From positions 1 to 64,000 of the forward strand of contig JBFWNN010000023.1 in NCBI GenBank assembly GCA_050251035.1: a DNA stretch of 64,000 nt. The letters run 5' to 3'. This stretch comes from Taklimakanibacter sp050251035 (GTDB taxonomy: Bacteria > Pseudomonadota > Alphaproteobacteria > Rhizobiales > Aestuariivirgaceae). Position numbers and translations under genes: made by a program. Of the stretch, positions 25,954 to 34,401 are shown one piece after another. The notes below the pieces were generated by a model. The model worked only from the letters and a program-made list of their open reading frames with translations, was not told the origin of the DNA and made no database searches. Numbering within the stretch: the first letter of the stretch is position 1; every line of letters starts with the position of its first letter.

Positions 25954-26564
25954 TGGCGAAGCTGCGCTCCTATATCTTCATCGACCAGCTGCAGCCGGGC
26001 ACCATGTGCTATCTGGGCTCGTTCTGCCGGGGCTTCCTGCCGCGCGCCAACATGGCGGCGATCGTCATCGAAGTGGCGCCGGGCCTCGACATCGAGCCCT
26101 TGACCGATATCGCGGTCAAGACCGTCGACGTGAAGCCCGGCATATTGGTGGTCGAGCGGCAGTTCGGCTATCTCGAATTTCATTCGCATTCGACCGCTTC
26201 GGTCAGGGCGGCGGGCGAGGCCATCCTGGCCGAACTCGGCGCCAGCGAGCGGGATGCGCTCAAGCCCGAGATCCTCGCCTCCGAGATCGTGAAACGCGTC
26301 GACAACTATCATGCGCTGCTGATCAACCGGAACAAGTCGGGCTCGATGATCCTGCCCAGCGAATCGCTGTTCGTGCTCGAGATGCAGCCCGCGGCCTATG
26401 CGATCCTCGCCGCCAACGAGGCGGAGAAGGCGGCCAATGTCAAAGTGGTCGACTACCGCATGATGGGCGCCACCGGCCGGGTCTATCTGTCGGGCGAGGA
26501 AAGCAACATCAGGGCCGCGGCGCGCGCCGCCGAACAGGCGCTCGAAACGAGAATGGCGGCATGA
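25953..26564 (+). CDS. BMC-T shell protein (tandem BMC domains), RMM-like
   Basis: 203 residues with two fused BMC folds, as in trimeric shell proteins. The first half has MAAIVIEVAPGLDIEPLTDIAVKT and VVERQFGYLEF; the second has SESLFVLEMQPAAYAILAAN and VVDYRMMGATGRVYLSG. The sequence style (PRANMAA, RQFGYLEFH, AANEAEKA) resembles the single-plate BMC-T of mycobacterial RMM microcompartments. It forms trimers that tile into the shell and usually provide a large pore. It overlaps the aldehyde dehydrogenase gene by one base and the next gene by four. Confidence 0.9.
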   Translation: MAKLRSYIFIDQLQPGTMCYLGSFCRGFLPRANMAAIVIEVAPGLDIEPLTDIAVKTVDVKPGILVVERQFGYLEFHSHSTASVRAAGEAILAELGASERDALKPEILASEIVKRVDNYHALLINRNKSGSMILPSESLFVLEMQPAAYAILAANEAEKAANVKVVDYRMMGATGRVYLSGEESNIRAAARAAEQALETRMAA

Positions 26565-27034
26565 GCGGCATATCCTCCCAGGAAATCCGGCAGTTGGTGC
26601 GCGAAGCCTTGCGCGACCTGCTGCCGCCGGCCAAGGAACGGACCGGGGCGACGGGCGGCACGCTCCTGGCGCGGCTGCGGACGGCGCTCGCCGATCCGAA
26701 ACGCGCGAGCGTCGAGGTCAGGATTGACAATGCCCAGGACCTCGGCGCCTTCGCCCGCGACCTCCTGCAGGCGCCGGAGGATGTGAGAGTGGGCATTCTT
26801 TCGGGCAAGATCGCGCTCAGCCTCGCGCGCCATTCCCAAGGCGCCGCGCCCGTGGCGCCGACGCCGCAGCGCGCCCCGCATCAGATCGCGAAGGGCGTGG
26901 TGACGGAGATCATGGTGACCGAGATCGGCAAGACCAGCGATCGCCTGATCATCGGCAAGGGCGTCGTCGTGACGCCGCTGGCGCGCGACAAGGCGCGCGA
27001 GGTGAAGCTTGAAATCGTGAGGGACCGCACATGA
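26561..27034 (+). CDS. Microcompartment operon protein of unknown function, with N-terminal amphipathic helix
   Basis: 157 residues from ATG 26561, which overlaps the preceding stop as ATGA; the following BMC-P gene again overlaps as ATGA. The N-terminus (SSQEIRQLVREALRDLLPP) is an amphipathic helix like an encapsulation peptide. Residues about 30-95 form a mixed region rich in DNAQDLGAFARDLL. The C-terminus has KGVVTEIMVTEIG followed by GKGVVVTPLARDKAREVKLEI, similar to a TPxARD segment seen in several BMC-associated proteins. I recall a small protein at the same position in the mycobacterial RMM locus. Function unknown; candidate enzyme-recruiting adaptor. Confidence 0.75.
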   Translation: MSGISSQEIRQLVREALRDLLPPAKERTGATGGTLLARLRTALADPKRASVEVRIDNAQDLGAFARDLLQAPEDVRVGILSGKIALSLARHSQGAAPVAPTPQRAPHQIAKGVVTEIMVTEIGKTSDRLIIGKGVVVTPLARDKAREVKLEIVRDRT

Positions 27035-27300
27035 AAACCGGAATTGTGGTCGGAAAAGTATGGGCGACGAAGCGGCTCGCCGAACTGCCGGGGGGCGCCT
27101 TGCTCGAGGTCGCGGGCGAAGAGGACGACGAGCGTATGATCGCCTTCGATCCCCTGGGCGCCGGCGTAGGCGAGCGGGTGCTGGTCACCCAGGGCTCGGT
27201 CGCCAAGGCCTGGTTCAAGGACGGCAACAACGTCGTCGACGCGCTCGTCATCGGCATTCTCGACGAGCAGGCGCCGGCGAAATCCGCGAAGAAGAGTTGA
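27031..27300 (+). CDS. BMC-P vertex protein (EutN/CcmL family)
   Basis: 89 residues, the usual size of the pentameric vertex protein. The fold markers are present: MKTGIVVGKVWATKRL at the start, VLVTQGSVAK in the middle (the typical GSSAR-like turn is GSVAK here) and VDALVIGILDE at the end. Pentamers cap the icosahedral vertices and close the shell. The start overlaps the preceding stop as ATGA. Confidence 0.92.
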   Translation: MKTGIVVGKVWATKRLAELPGGALLEVAGEEDDERMIAFDPLGAGVGERVLVTQGSVAKAWFKDGNNVVDALVIGILDEQAPAKSAKKS

Positions 27301-27330
27301 TCTGGTCAAGTTTGCGAAAAGGAGAACAGC

Positions 27331-27606
27331 ATGTCTAACGCAATCGGTTTTGTCGAAACACGCGGCTTCGTGGCGGCTTTCGCCGCGGGCGATGCAATGG
27401 TGAAGGCCGCCAATGTGACGATCGTCGGGCGCGAGCAGGTCGGCGCCGGCCTGGTCTCGGTGCAGGTCCAGGGCGATGTCGGCGCCGTAAAGGCCGCGAC
27501 TGAAGCCGGCGCCGAAGCCGCGCGCAATGTCGGCGAGGTCGTCTCGGTGCATGTAATCCCCAGGCCTCATCCGGACGTGGTCAAACACTTCGGCAATTCG
27601 AAGTAA
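27331..27606 (+). CDS. BMC-H hexameric shell protein
   Basis: 91 residues, one canonical BMC domain: AIGFVETRGFVAAFAAGDAM, then AANVTIVGREQVGAGLVSV and VSVHVIPRPHPDV at the end, all characteristic of BMC-H (PduA/EutM/CcmK type). Six copies form the tile of the shell facets, with a central pore for small substrates. It has its own strong ribosome site, AAAAGGAG, in the 30-bp gap after BMC-P; this fits the high copy number such proteins need. Confidence 0.94.
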   Translation: MSNAIGFVETRGFVAAFAAGDAMVKAANVTIVGREQVGAGLVSVQVQGDVGAVKAATEAGAEAARNVGEVVSVHVIPRPHPDVVKHFGNSK

Positions 27607-27615
27607 CCGCCCGCC

Positions 27616-28242
27616 GTGGCGGAGCTGCGCGTCTATCTGAAGCTCGAGTCGCTCAGGCGGCAGTTCGCCGCCTATATGGGATCGCCGACCCGCGCCCGGG
27701 GCTATGTCCCGCTCGAGGGCATGCATTCGCTCATCATCGAGATAGCACCCGCGCTCGCCATCCATCATGTGAGCGACGTGGCGCTGAAGACGGTGCCCGA
27801 AGCCGAGCCCGGCATCCTCTATACCGAGCGGCAGTTCGGCATTCTCGAACTGCATTCCTTCGATCTGGATCACGTCGACCGGGCAGGGGCCGCGGTGCTC
27901 AAGGCGATCGGCCAGAAGGCGGAGGACCAGCTCAAGCCGCAACTGCTGTTCGCCGAGATCGTGAGCGAAGTGACCGACAGCCACGCCGTCATCCTCAACC
28001 GCAACCGCGAAGCCTCCATGATCATGCCGGGCGAGTCGCTGCTCCTCATCGAGATGGTGCCGGCTCTGTTCGCGGCGCATGCGGCGAACGAGGCGGAGAA
28101 GATCGCGCCCGGCGCCACCCTGGTCGATTGCCAGATGATCGGCGCCTCGGGCCGGCTGTTCATGGCGGGCGAGAAGAGCGAGCTCGAAAAGGCGCGCGAT
28201 CACATCGTGGCGATGTTGAAAGCGGTCACGGGACGAGGGTAA
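27616..28242 (+). CDS. Second BMC-T shell protein (GTG start)
   Basis: 208 residues beginning with GTG 27616. Two BMC domains: MHSLIIEIAPALAIHHVSDVALKT with TERQFGILELHSFD, and ESLLLIEMVPALFAAHAAN with LVDCQMIGASGRLFMAG. About half the residues match the first BMC-T, so the two arose by duplication; this one has a longer N-terminal linker. Two BMC-T paralogues, one single-stacked and one double-stacked, are usual in RMM-type shells. Last gene of the operon, 9 bp after BMC-H. Confidence 0.9.
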   Translation: MAELRVYLKLESLRRQFAAYMGSPTRARGYVPLEGMHSLIIEIAPALAIHHVSDVALKTVPEAEPGILYTERQFGILELHSFDLDHVDRAGAAVLKAIGQKAEDQLKPQLLFAEIVSEVTDSHAVILNRNREASMIMPGESLLLIEMVPALFAAHAANEAEKIAPGATLVDCQMIGASGRLFMAGEKSELEKARDHIVAMLKAVTGRG

Positions 28243-28319
28243 TCGCCCGGGCGTCGAGCATCTTCCTCAGTCCCGTGATTAAGCGCCGGCGCAGTTCGTG
28301 TCCACGAACGGCCCGGTGG

Positions 28320-28676
28320 TTATACGCTTGCGACTTTCTTGTTGATGCGCGTGACCTTGCCGTCGCTGTTCTCCGGCTCGGCGACAACGGGCCTCTCCAG
28401 CTCGTTGCCCTCGAGATCACGCAGATGCGCTTCCTCGCGCGAGATCTGCACCTTGATCTGTTCGGCAACGCCGTCATGTCTGCGATTGATCATCATCTTC
28501 ATGCTCGCCGTGAACGAATCGAGGGCTTCCAGGTCTTCGTTGCGGCCATCCCTGAGCACACTGAGCAGGTCGCGGAAATAATCGATACTCGCCAGATCCT
28601 TGGCGCGATCGCGGTCGAGCTCGACGCGCTGCGCCTCGGCGGCTTCGGCCTGAAGTCTGATGGAGTTGCGTGGCAT
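28320..28676 (-). CDS. Hypothetical protein, helical
   Basis: 118 residues from ATG 28674-28676, preceded by AAAGG at eight bases; GTG 28685 is an alternative. Strongly charged and predicted alpha-helical, with a possible coiled-coil region around RLQAEAAEAQRVELDRDRAK and a basic C-terminus ending NKKVASV. No known motif was recognised. It converges with the microcompartment operon. Non-membrane, no signal peptide. Confidence 0.55.
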   Translation of the reverse strand: MPRNSIRLQAEAAEAQRVELDRDRAKDLASIDYFRDLLSVLRDGRNEDLEALDSFTASMKMMINRRHDGVAEQIKVQISREEAHLRDLEGNELERPVVAEPENSDGKVTRINKKVASV

Positions 28677-28948
28677 GTCAGGCACCTTTCTGGATCGATT
28701 GGATCCAAGACGCCGTACCCGACCCGAGGGTTACACAGTACACGGATTAATTCCACCGTCAGGCTTGGTTAACGGCGCCATTTCGCAAGGTCTTGACCGA
28801 TTAAGGTAAATATCGGAGCGCCTCCAGCCCGGGTCCGGGGCATAAGTTCCCATGCAATCCGATTTCGAGCCGATTCACGAACGGTAGGAAGGGGGTGCGA
28901 AGCTATGCTATCAGGCCCCGAGCGGACAGTTTCGAGGAGGTGATTGAA

Positions 28949-29974
28949 ATGCGGGTCTATCCGGTCTGGAGACGCTTTGGGGTTCTGGCTATTGTCATGC
29001 TGGCGCATGGCCACGCTCAGGCCGAAGTGCCGCTCGACGGCTCCTTCGTGGCGGACCAGGATTGCAGCGCCGTCCAGTCGATCCGCAAGCAATCGAATCC
29101 GGTCAAGCTCGAAGCGGGACACTCCTACCAGATCGTCGCGGCGAACAAGGACGCGGCCAGTCATTTCCTGATCATCGTGCCGGGCGCCGCGCCGGAGCGG
29201 CGCTGGGCGCCCATAGGCTGCGGCAAGCGCGAGGGCGGAGGGCCCCGGGATGACGGCACGACCGCGGCGCCACAGTCAGACGACCAGCCGGTACAGGCCG
29301 GCAAGCAAAAAGGCTCGGCGCGCACGCAATATGTGCTGGCGGCGAGCTGGCAGCCGGCGTTCTGCGAGACGAAGCCCGACAAGGTCGAGTGCCGGACGCA
29401 GACGGCGGAGCGTTTCGATGCCGGCCATTTCGCGCTGCACGGGCTGTGGCCGCAGCCGCGCAGCCTCGGCTATTGTCGGGTGGAACAGCCGCAGATCGAA
29501 GACGACAAGGCCGGGCGCTGGGCCGAGCTGCCGGCGGTCGCGCTCGCGCCCGCGACGAAAGAAGAGCTCGACAAGGTGATGCTGGGCACGCAGTCCTATC
29601 TCGAGCGCCATGAATGGACCAAACACGGCACCTGCTATGCGGCGACTGCGGAGGACTATTTCGCCGACTCGCTGGCGTTGATGCGGGCGCTCAATGCTTC
29701 GGCGGTGCAGGAGCTGTTCACCAGCCGCATCGGACGGTTCCTGTCCTTCGACGACATCCGCAAGGCCTTCGATCAGAGCTTCGGCGCCGGCGCTGGACGG
29801 CGCGTGCGCATGCAATGCGCGCGCGACAATGGCCGGCTCATCATCGCGGAGCTCACCATCGGCCTCACCGGCGAGATCACGCCGCAATCGTCCTTCGCCG
29901 ACCTCATCGCCGCAGCGCAGCCGACCAAGTCCGAATGTCCGGGTGGCATCGTCGACACGGTCGGACTGCAATAG
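28949..29974 (+). CDS. Secreted ribonuclease T2 family protein
   Basis: 341 residues from ATG 28949, which has GAGGAGG upstream. A signal peptide ends near HAQA (residue 25). The T2 domain lies at about 125-335: CAS I is HFALHGLWPQP with catalytic H164, and CAS II is HEWTKHGTC with E222, K225 and H226, so all catalytic residues are present. Residues 26-95 form an extra small N-terminal region with Cys39 and Cys91. The enzyme cleaves single-stranded RNA in the periplasm or outside. A separate Ser/Gln-rich linker joins the two parts. It is monocistronic. Confidence 0.9.
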   Translation: MRVYPVWRRFGVLAIVMLAHGHAQAEVPLDGSFVADQDCSAVQSIRKQSNPVKLEAGHSYQIVAANKDAASHFLIIVPGAAPERRWAPIGCGKREGGGPRDDGTTAAPQSDDQPVQAGKQKGSARTQYVLAASWQPAFCETKPDKVECRTQTAERFDAGHFALHGLWPQPRSLGYCRVEQPQIEDDKAGRWAELPAVALAPATKEELDKVMLGTQSYLERHEWTKHGTCYAATAEDYFADSLALMRALNASAVQELFTSRIGRFLSFDDIRKAFDQSFGAGAGRRVRMQCARDNGRLIIAELTIGLTGEITPQSSFADLIAAAQPTKSECPGGIVDTVGLQ

Positions 29975-30084
29975 GCCCTCGCGCAGGTGACGCCGGAAAC
30001 GCGTCACGACTTTGTGCATTGCCCCTCTGGCGGGCGGCTTGCGAAGCTCGGATCTCCGGAGCGTCCGCTGCATTTGGCAGGAGC

Positions 30085-30999
30085 ATGAGCACCACTCGCA
30101 GGACATTCATGACGGCTCTCGCGTCCGGCGCGGCCTTCGCCCTGGTGGGGAGCGCCGGCGGCGCCACGCCTGAGCCATTGCTGCGCACCATCCCGTCCTC
30201 GGGGGAAACACTTCCCGCCATCGGCCTCGGCAGCTGGATCACCTTCAATGTCGGCGACGACCCGGTGCTGCGCGACGAATGCGCCGAGGTGATGGCGGCG
30301 TTCTTCGCGGCGGGCGGACGCATGATCGATTCCTCGCCCATGTATGGTTCCGCGCAGCCGGTGATCGGCCATGGGCTGAAGAAGCTCGGCGCGGCGCAGA
30401 GCCTGTTCTCGGCGGACAAGGTGTGGACGTCGTCGGCCGAGGACGGACCGGTCCAGATCGAGCAGTCGCGAAGCTTCTGGGGCGTTCCTCGCTTCGACCT
30501 GGTGCAGGTCCACAATCTCCTCGCCTGGGAGGCGCATCTCGACACCCTGTTCGCGATGAAGGCGGACGGACGCGTGCGTTATGTCGGCATCAGCACGTCC
30601 GAGGGCCGCCGGCACGATCTCTTCGCGGAGATCATGCGCGCGCACCCCATCGACTTCGTGCAGCTGACCTACAATCCTCTCGATCGCGAGGTGGAGGAAC
30701 GGCTGCTGCCGCTGGCGGTGGAGCGTGGCATGGCGGTGATCGTCAACCGGCCCTTCCAGCAAGGCGCGCTGACCCGCCGGCTCGACGGCGAGACGCTGCC
30801 GGACTGGGCAGGCGAGCTGGGCGCCACGAGCTGGGCGCAAATCGTCCTGAAATTCATCCTGGCGCATCCGGCGGTCACCGTCATCATCCCGGCGACGACG
30901 CGCGTGGACCATGTGCGCGAGAATGTGGCCGCGGCGACAGGACTGCTGCCCGACACGGCGCTGCGCGACAGGATCGCCGCTCATATCCGGGCCCTTTAG
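30085..30999 (+). CDS. Aldo/keto reductase, Tat-exported
   Basis: 304 residues from ATG 30085, with AGGAG just upstream. The N-terminus has the twin-arginine motif TTRRTFMTALASG, so the enzyme should be exported folded. The AKR barrel follows: DSSPMYGSA carries the catalytic Asp/Tyr region, ADKVWTSS the Lys strand and VQVHNL the His; RYVGISTS and VNRPFQQG complete the set. Periplasmic AKRs of this type are rare compared with cytosolic ones. Operon partner is the membrane protein 4 bp downstream. Confidence 0.85.
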   Translation: MSTTRRTFMTALASGAAFALVGSAGGATPEPLLRTIPSSGETLPAIGLGSWITFNVGDDPVLRDECAEVMAAFFAAGGRMIDSSPMYGSAQPVIGHGLKKLGAAQSLFSADKVWTSSAEDGPVQIEQSRSFWGVPRFDLVQVHNLLAWEAHLDTLFAMKADGRVRYVGISTSEGRRHDLFAEIMRAHPIDFVQLTYNPLDREVEERLLPLAVERGMAVIVNRPFQQGALTRRLDGETLPDWAGELGATSWAQIVLKFILAHPAVTVIIPATTRVDHVRENVAAATGLLPDTALRDRIAAHIRAL

Positions 31000-31003
31000 C
31001 CGG

Positions 31004-31669
31004 ATGTCGGACTGGTGGACCTACCGGCTGGAGGATTTCCTTCTCTTCTCGCCGCGCGTCTATTGGCGCATGTTCGAGTTGCACAATGCCCGGTTCTGGC
31101 CGCTGCATTTGGCGACGCTTGGCGCGGGCATCGCCGCTGTCTTCGCGATGCCGCGACGGACACATGGTGCAAGCATCCTCACGGCGCTCGTGCTGGCCGC
31201 GCTCTGGATCTTCGTCGGCTGGTCGTTCCTGTGGGACCGCTATATGGCGATCAACTGGGCGATCGCTTATGCGGTGCCGGCCTTCGCCCTCGAGGCTTTG
31301 CTGCTGGCGGTCGCCGCCGGGCGCGGCGGTCTTGTCTTCGATAGAACGGATATCGCGGCTCGGGCCGGATTGCTGCTCGCGGCTTTCGGCCTTGTCGTCT
31401 ATCCGTTGCTCGCGCCGATCTTCGGCCGGCCATGGGCGCGAGCGGAGGTCTTCGGCATCGCGCCCGATCCCACCGCCATGGTGACGCTCGGCCTCGTGCT
31501 GTCGGCGCGGAGCCGGTTGTTGCCGCTGCTGCTGCCCGTCCCGATCGCTTGGCTGCTGCTCGGCGGTCTGACCTTGCACGCGATGGGCGATCCGCAGGGC
31601 TGGATTCCACTTCTGACGGCCGGCGCGGTCGTCGTTGTCCTCATGGTCAGAGGCACCAAGTCGAGTTGA
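31004..31669 (+). CDS. DUF6064-like integral membrane protein
   Basis: 221 residues from ATG 31004, four bases after the reductase stop. Six or so hydrophobic segments (about residues 32-50, 58-76, 80-100, 120-138, 150-180 and 195-215). The N-terminus MSDWWTYRLEDFLLFSPRVYWRMF is the characteristic start of the DUF6064 group. Function unknown. Co-transcription with the Tat-exported reductase suggests an envelope role, for example as a redox or anchoring partner (inference). Confidence 0.75.
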   Translation: MSDWWTYRLEDFLLFSPRVYWRMFELHNARFWPLHLATLGAGIAAVFAMPRRTHGASILTALVLAALWIFVGWSFLWDRYMAINWAIAYAVPAFALEALLLAVAAGRGGLVFDRTDIAARAGLLLAAFGLVVYPLLAPIFGRPWARAEVFGIAPDPTAMVTLGLVLSARSRLLPLLLPVPIAWLLLGGLTLHAMGDPQGWIPLLTAGAVVVVLMVRGTKSS

Positions 31670-31685
31670 CCGGAGCGCGCCAATA

Positions 31686-31884
31686 TCTCCCTCCGCCACG
31701 CGAAGCGTGGGGAGGGTGGCGCGCGGAACGCGCGACGGGTGGGGTGTCCATGCAAAGAGAGGTCTTGCGGGCAAGCTACTGAAAGCGGTTCAGCCAATCA
31801 TCGTCTGTGTGTCGGCGGAGTGACCCCACCCGTCCGCCCTGCGGGCGGCCACCCTCCCCACGCTTCGCGCGGAGGAGGGAGATG
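31686..31884. repeat. Pair of inverted GC-rich repeat units (31686-31746 and 31823-31884)
   Basis: Both copies of a roughly 60-bp unit, with an inner hairpin near CACGCGAAGCGTG, lie face to face in the 259-bp gap between the DUF6064 and SDR genes. The unit includes GGGTGGGGTG at one end. Such units are dispersed between genes in Rhizobiales. The rest of the gap holds no gene. Confidence 0.6.
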
Positions 31885-31928
31885 TCACGCATGCTGTAGG
31901 AGCCGATTGTCTCTGACCGCCTATGCCC

Positions 31929-32708
31929 TCAGGCCTGCGCCAGCGCCTCCAGCGACTCGGGCGCGATCTGGCCGCCATCGACGATGATCGTCTGGCCGGT
32001 GACGAAGCCCGCTTCCTTGCTGGCGAGATAGAGGGCCGCATAGCCGATATCCTCGACCGTGCCGAGGCGCTTGAGCGGGATCGACGCCGCCATGGTCTTC
32101 TCGTAGTCAGGACCGAGATCGGCCAGGCCTTCGGTCGCGACATTGCCGGGGAGGACCGCATTGACGGTGATGCCGTATTTGGCGAGCTCGATGCAGGCGG
32201 TGCGCATGAAGCCGAGCTGGCCGGCCTTGGTCGCCCCATAATGCGTCCAGCCGGGGAAGCCGGTCACCGGGCCGGTGATCGACGATGTCAGGATGATGCG
32301 GCCTTCGCCGCTCTTCTTCAGCGCCGGCAGGCAGGCCTTCACCGACAGGAAGGCGCCTTTGAGGTTGGTGTCGACCGTCTCGTCCCAGATATCGGGCGAC
32401 ATCTCCTCGATCTTCACTTGCGGGAAGATGCCGGCATTGGCGCACAGCACATCGAGGCCGCCATGCGTCTTCACCGCGAATTCGGCCGCCTTCTGCATGC
32501 TTTCGAGATCGGTGACGTCGGCGGCGAAGGCGCTGGCCGTGCCGCCGTCCTTGCTCAGCTCGCGGGCGCAGGCGGCGGCCTGATCCCCGTGCCGGGCGGT
32601 GATCAGGACCTTGCAGCCCGATTTGACGAAGACCCGGGCGATGCCCTTGCCGATGCCCTTGCTGCCGCCGGTGACCAGGACGGACTTGCCCTTCATTGAT
32701 GAAAACAT
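31929..32708 (-). CDS. SDR-family oxidoreductase (FabG-like)
   Basis: 259 residues from ATG 32706-32708 with AGAGGG upstream. Cofactor motif TGGSKGIG (about 14-21), NAG in ANAG, the catalytic Ser in LTSSITG and YGATK (active-site Tyr/Lys). The residue after the second beta strand (ITARHG) favours NADPH or NAD without clear preference. It lies 31 bp after the polyamine-type permease genes on the same strand, so it probably acts on the imported compound, for example by oxidising an alcohol or amino alcohol. Confidence 0.84.
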   Translation of the reverse strand: MFSSMKGKSVLVTGGSKGIGKGIARVFVKSGCKVLITARHGDQAAACARELSKDGGTASAFAADVTDLESMQKAAEFAVKTHGGLDVLCANAGIFPQVKIEEMSPDIWDETVDTNLKGAFLSVKACLPALKKSGEGRIILTSSITGPVTGFPGWTHYGATKAGQLGFMRTACIELAKYGITVNAVLPGNVATEGLADLGPDYEKTMAASIPLKRLGTVEDIGYAALYLASKEAGFVTGQTIIVDGGQIAPESLEALAQA

Positions 32709-32739
32709 GATGTGCCCTCTTTCTTGATCTTCATAGTGC

Positions 32740-33531
32740 TCAGGATTGCGCGCGGCGGCGGAGCGTGATCAGCCAATAGCCACCGAGCAGCAGGATGGCG
32801 GCGCCGAAGGTCGACACGGTGCCGAGGACGGGAACGCCCGGCGTGTAGCCCGCGACCATCTTGGCGTAGAGATATTCAGGGATCGTCGTGTCGGCGCCGG
32901 TGGTGAACAGCGACAAGGGGAAATTGCCCCAGGACAGGAGGAAGGCGAAGAGCGCGCCCGAGACGATGCCCGGCAAGAGCACGGGCAAGGTCACTTCGCG
33001 GAAGACCTGCACGCGCGAGGCGCCGAGGTCGAAGGCGGCTTCCTCGAGCGCCGGATCGAAACTGTAGACCTGGATCGAGATGACGAGGGTCACGACCGGG
33101 ATGATCCAGACGAGGTGCGCGAAGACCGCGGTCATCCACGACATCTGCAGGCCGATGGCGTTGAACCACAGGAGCAAGGCCAGGCCCAGCACCGACTGCG
33201 GGAAGAAGATCGGCAGGAGGACGATCTTCTGGAACAGCGTGCGGCCCTTCCAGTTGTAGCGCGCGAAAGCCAGCGCACCGAAAAAGGCGATCACCACGGC
33301 GATCACGGTGACGGCGAGCGCGATCGAGATGGACGTCTCGAACAGCTGGTGGATCTCGATCGAGGCGAAGGTCTTGCGCCACCAGTCGAGCCCCCATTTC
33401 TGGATGGGGAAGAGGAAATAGCGGCTCTGGGTGAGAGAGGCGAGCAGGATGCAGAGCGCCGGCACATAGACGAAGACGAGGACCGCCAGCGTCCAGGCCC
33501 AGATCAGCGCATGGCGGGCACGTTCGCTCAC
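32740..33531 (-). CDS. ABC transporter permease (PotC type)
   Basis: 263 residues, six membrane segments. The coupling EAA loop is EEAAFDLGASRVQVFREVTLPVLLPGI (about residues 160-186), placing it in the spermidine/putrescine-type permease family. It begins three bases after the other permease gene. Substrate specificity cannot be read from the permease; the paired binding protein is of the polyamine/iron group. Confidence 0.88.
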   Translation of the reverse strand: MSERARHALIWAWTLAVLVFVYVPALCILLASLTQSRYFLFPIQKWGLDWWRKTFASIEIHQLFETSISIALAVTVIAVVIAFFGALAFARYNWKGRTLFQKIVLLPIFFPQSVLGLALLLWFNAIGLQMSWMTAVFAHLVWIIPVVTLVISIQVYSFDPALEEAAFDLGASRVQVFREVTLPVLLPGIVSGALFAFLLSWGNFPLSLFTTGADTTIPEYLYAKMVAGYTPGVPVLGTVSTFGAAILLLGGYWLITLRRRAQS

Positions 33532-33534
33532 GGC

Positions 33535-34401
33535 TCACCTCTTGCCCAGGATGGCATCGAGATCGAAACGCTTGAGCACCAGGAGAACGAGCGCGCCGAC
33601 GACGAGCATCAGGAGCACGGCAAGCGCCGCGCCCAGCGGCCAGTTCTGCGCATAGGTGAAGGCGATCTCGATATCATGGGTGATCGGGATGATCGTCTGC
33701 CCGCCCAGCACCTTGGCCTCGGCAATGGCGCCGACCGCCAGCACGAAGGTCAGCAGCAGGCCGATCATGATGCCGGGCATGGACAGCGGCAGCTCCACCT
33801 CGCGGAAGATCTGCCAGCGCGAGGCGCCGAGATCGCGCGCCGCCTCGCGCGTCTCGTTGGGCACCATGGAGACGCCCAGCGTCATCGGGAACAGCATGAA
33901 GGGCAGATAGACATAGACCATGCCGAGCAGCACGATGCCGCGTGTGAACAGCCAGCTGTCGAGCTCGACGCCGAACCAGGATTTGAGCGTGCCCAGGAGC
34001 ACGCCGTTCTTGATGAAGAACAGGATCCAGCCATAGAGCCGGACGTTCTCGGAGACGAAGAGCGGGATGGTGAAGAGCAGCGTGAGGATGGGCGACCAGC
34101 GCCCGAAGACGCGCGACAGGCCGTAGGCGATCGGATAGCAGACCAGCGCCAATATGCCGACGGTGAAGGCGGCGAAGAGCAGCGACCAGAAGAAGGATAT
34201 GTAGCTGTTGCCGGTGAAGATCTCGACATAGTTGGCGAGGGTCGGCGGATGGATGAGGCCGAAGGAACGCTCCGGCATGAAGCTGTAGGCGATCACCGCG
34301 AGGAGCGGCGCGGCGAAGCCCACGCCCAGGAACAGGATCAAGGGCAGGGCGGTGCGGGCACCCTGGGACAAGCCTTTGCCGCCGTCGTGAAGCGCCGCCA
34401 T
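33535..34401 (-). CDS. ABC transporter permease (PotB type)
   Basis: 288 residues, six hydrophobic segments with the coupling loop EAARDLGASRWQIFREVELPLSMPGI (about 186-211). Typical PotB-like permease. Its start overlaps the last base of the ATPase stop, and it is followed three bases later by the second permease. Cytoplasmic N-terminus begins MAALHDGGKGLSQGART. Confidence 0.88.
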   Translation of the reverse strand: MAALHDGGKGLSQGARTALPLILFLGVGFAAPLLAVIAYSFMPERSFGLIHPPTLANYVEIFTGNSYISFFWSLLFAAFTVGILALVCYPIAYGLSRVFGRWSPILTLLFTIPLFVSENVRLYGWILFFIKNGVLLGTLKSWFGVELDSWLFTRGIVLLGMVYVYLPFMLFPMTLGVSMVPNETREAARDLGASRWQIFREVELPLSMPGIMIGLLLTFVLAVGAIAEAKVLGGQTIIPITHDIEIAFTYAQNWPLGAALAVLLMLVVGALVLLVLKRFDLDAILGKR

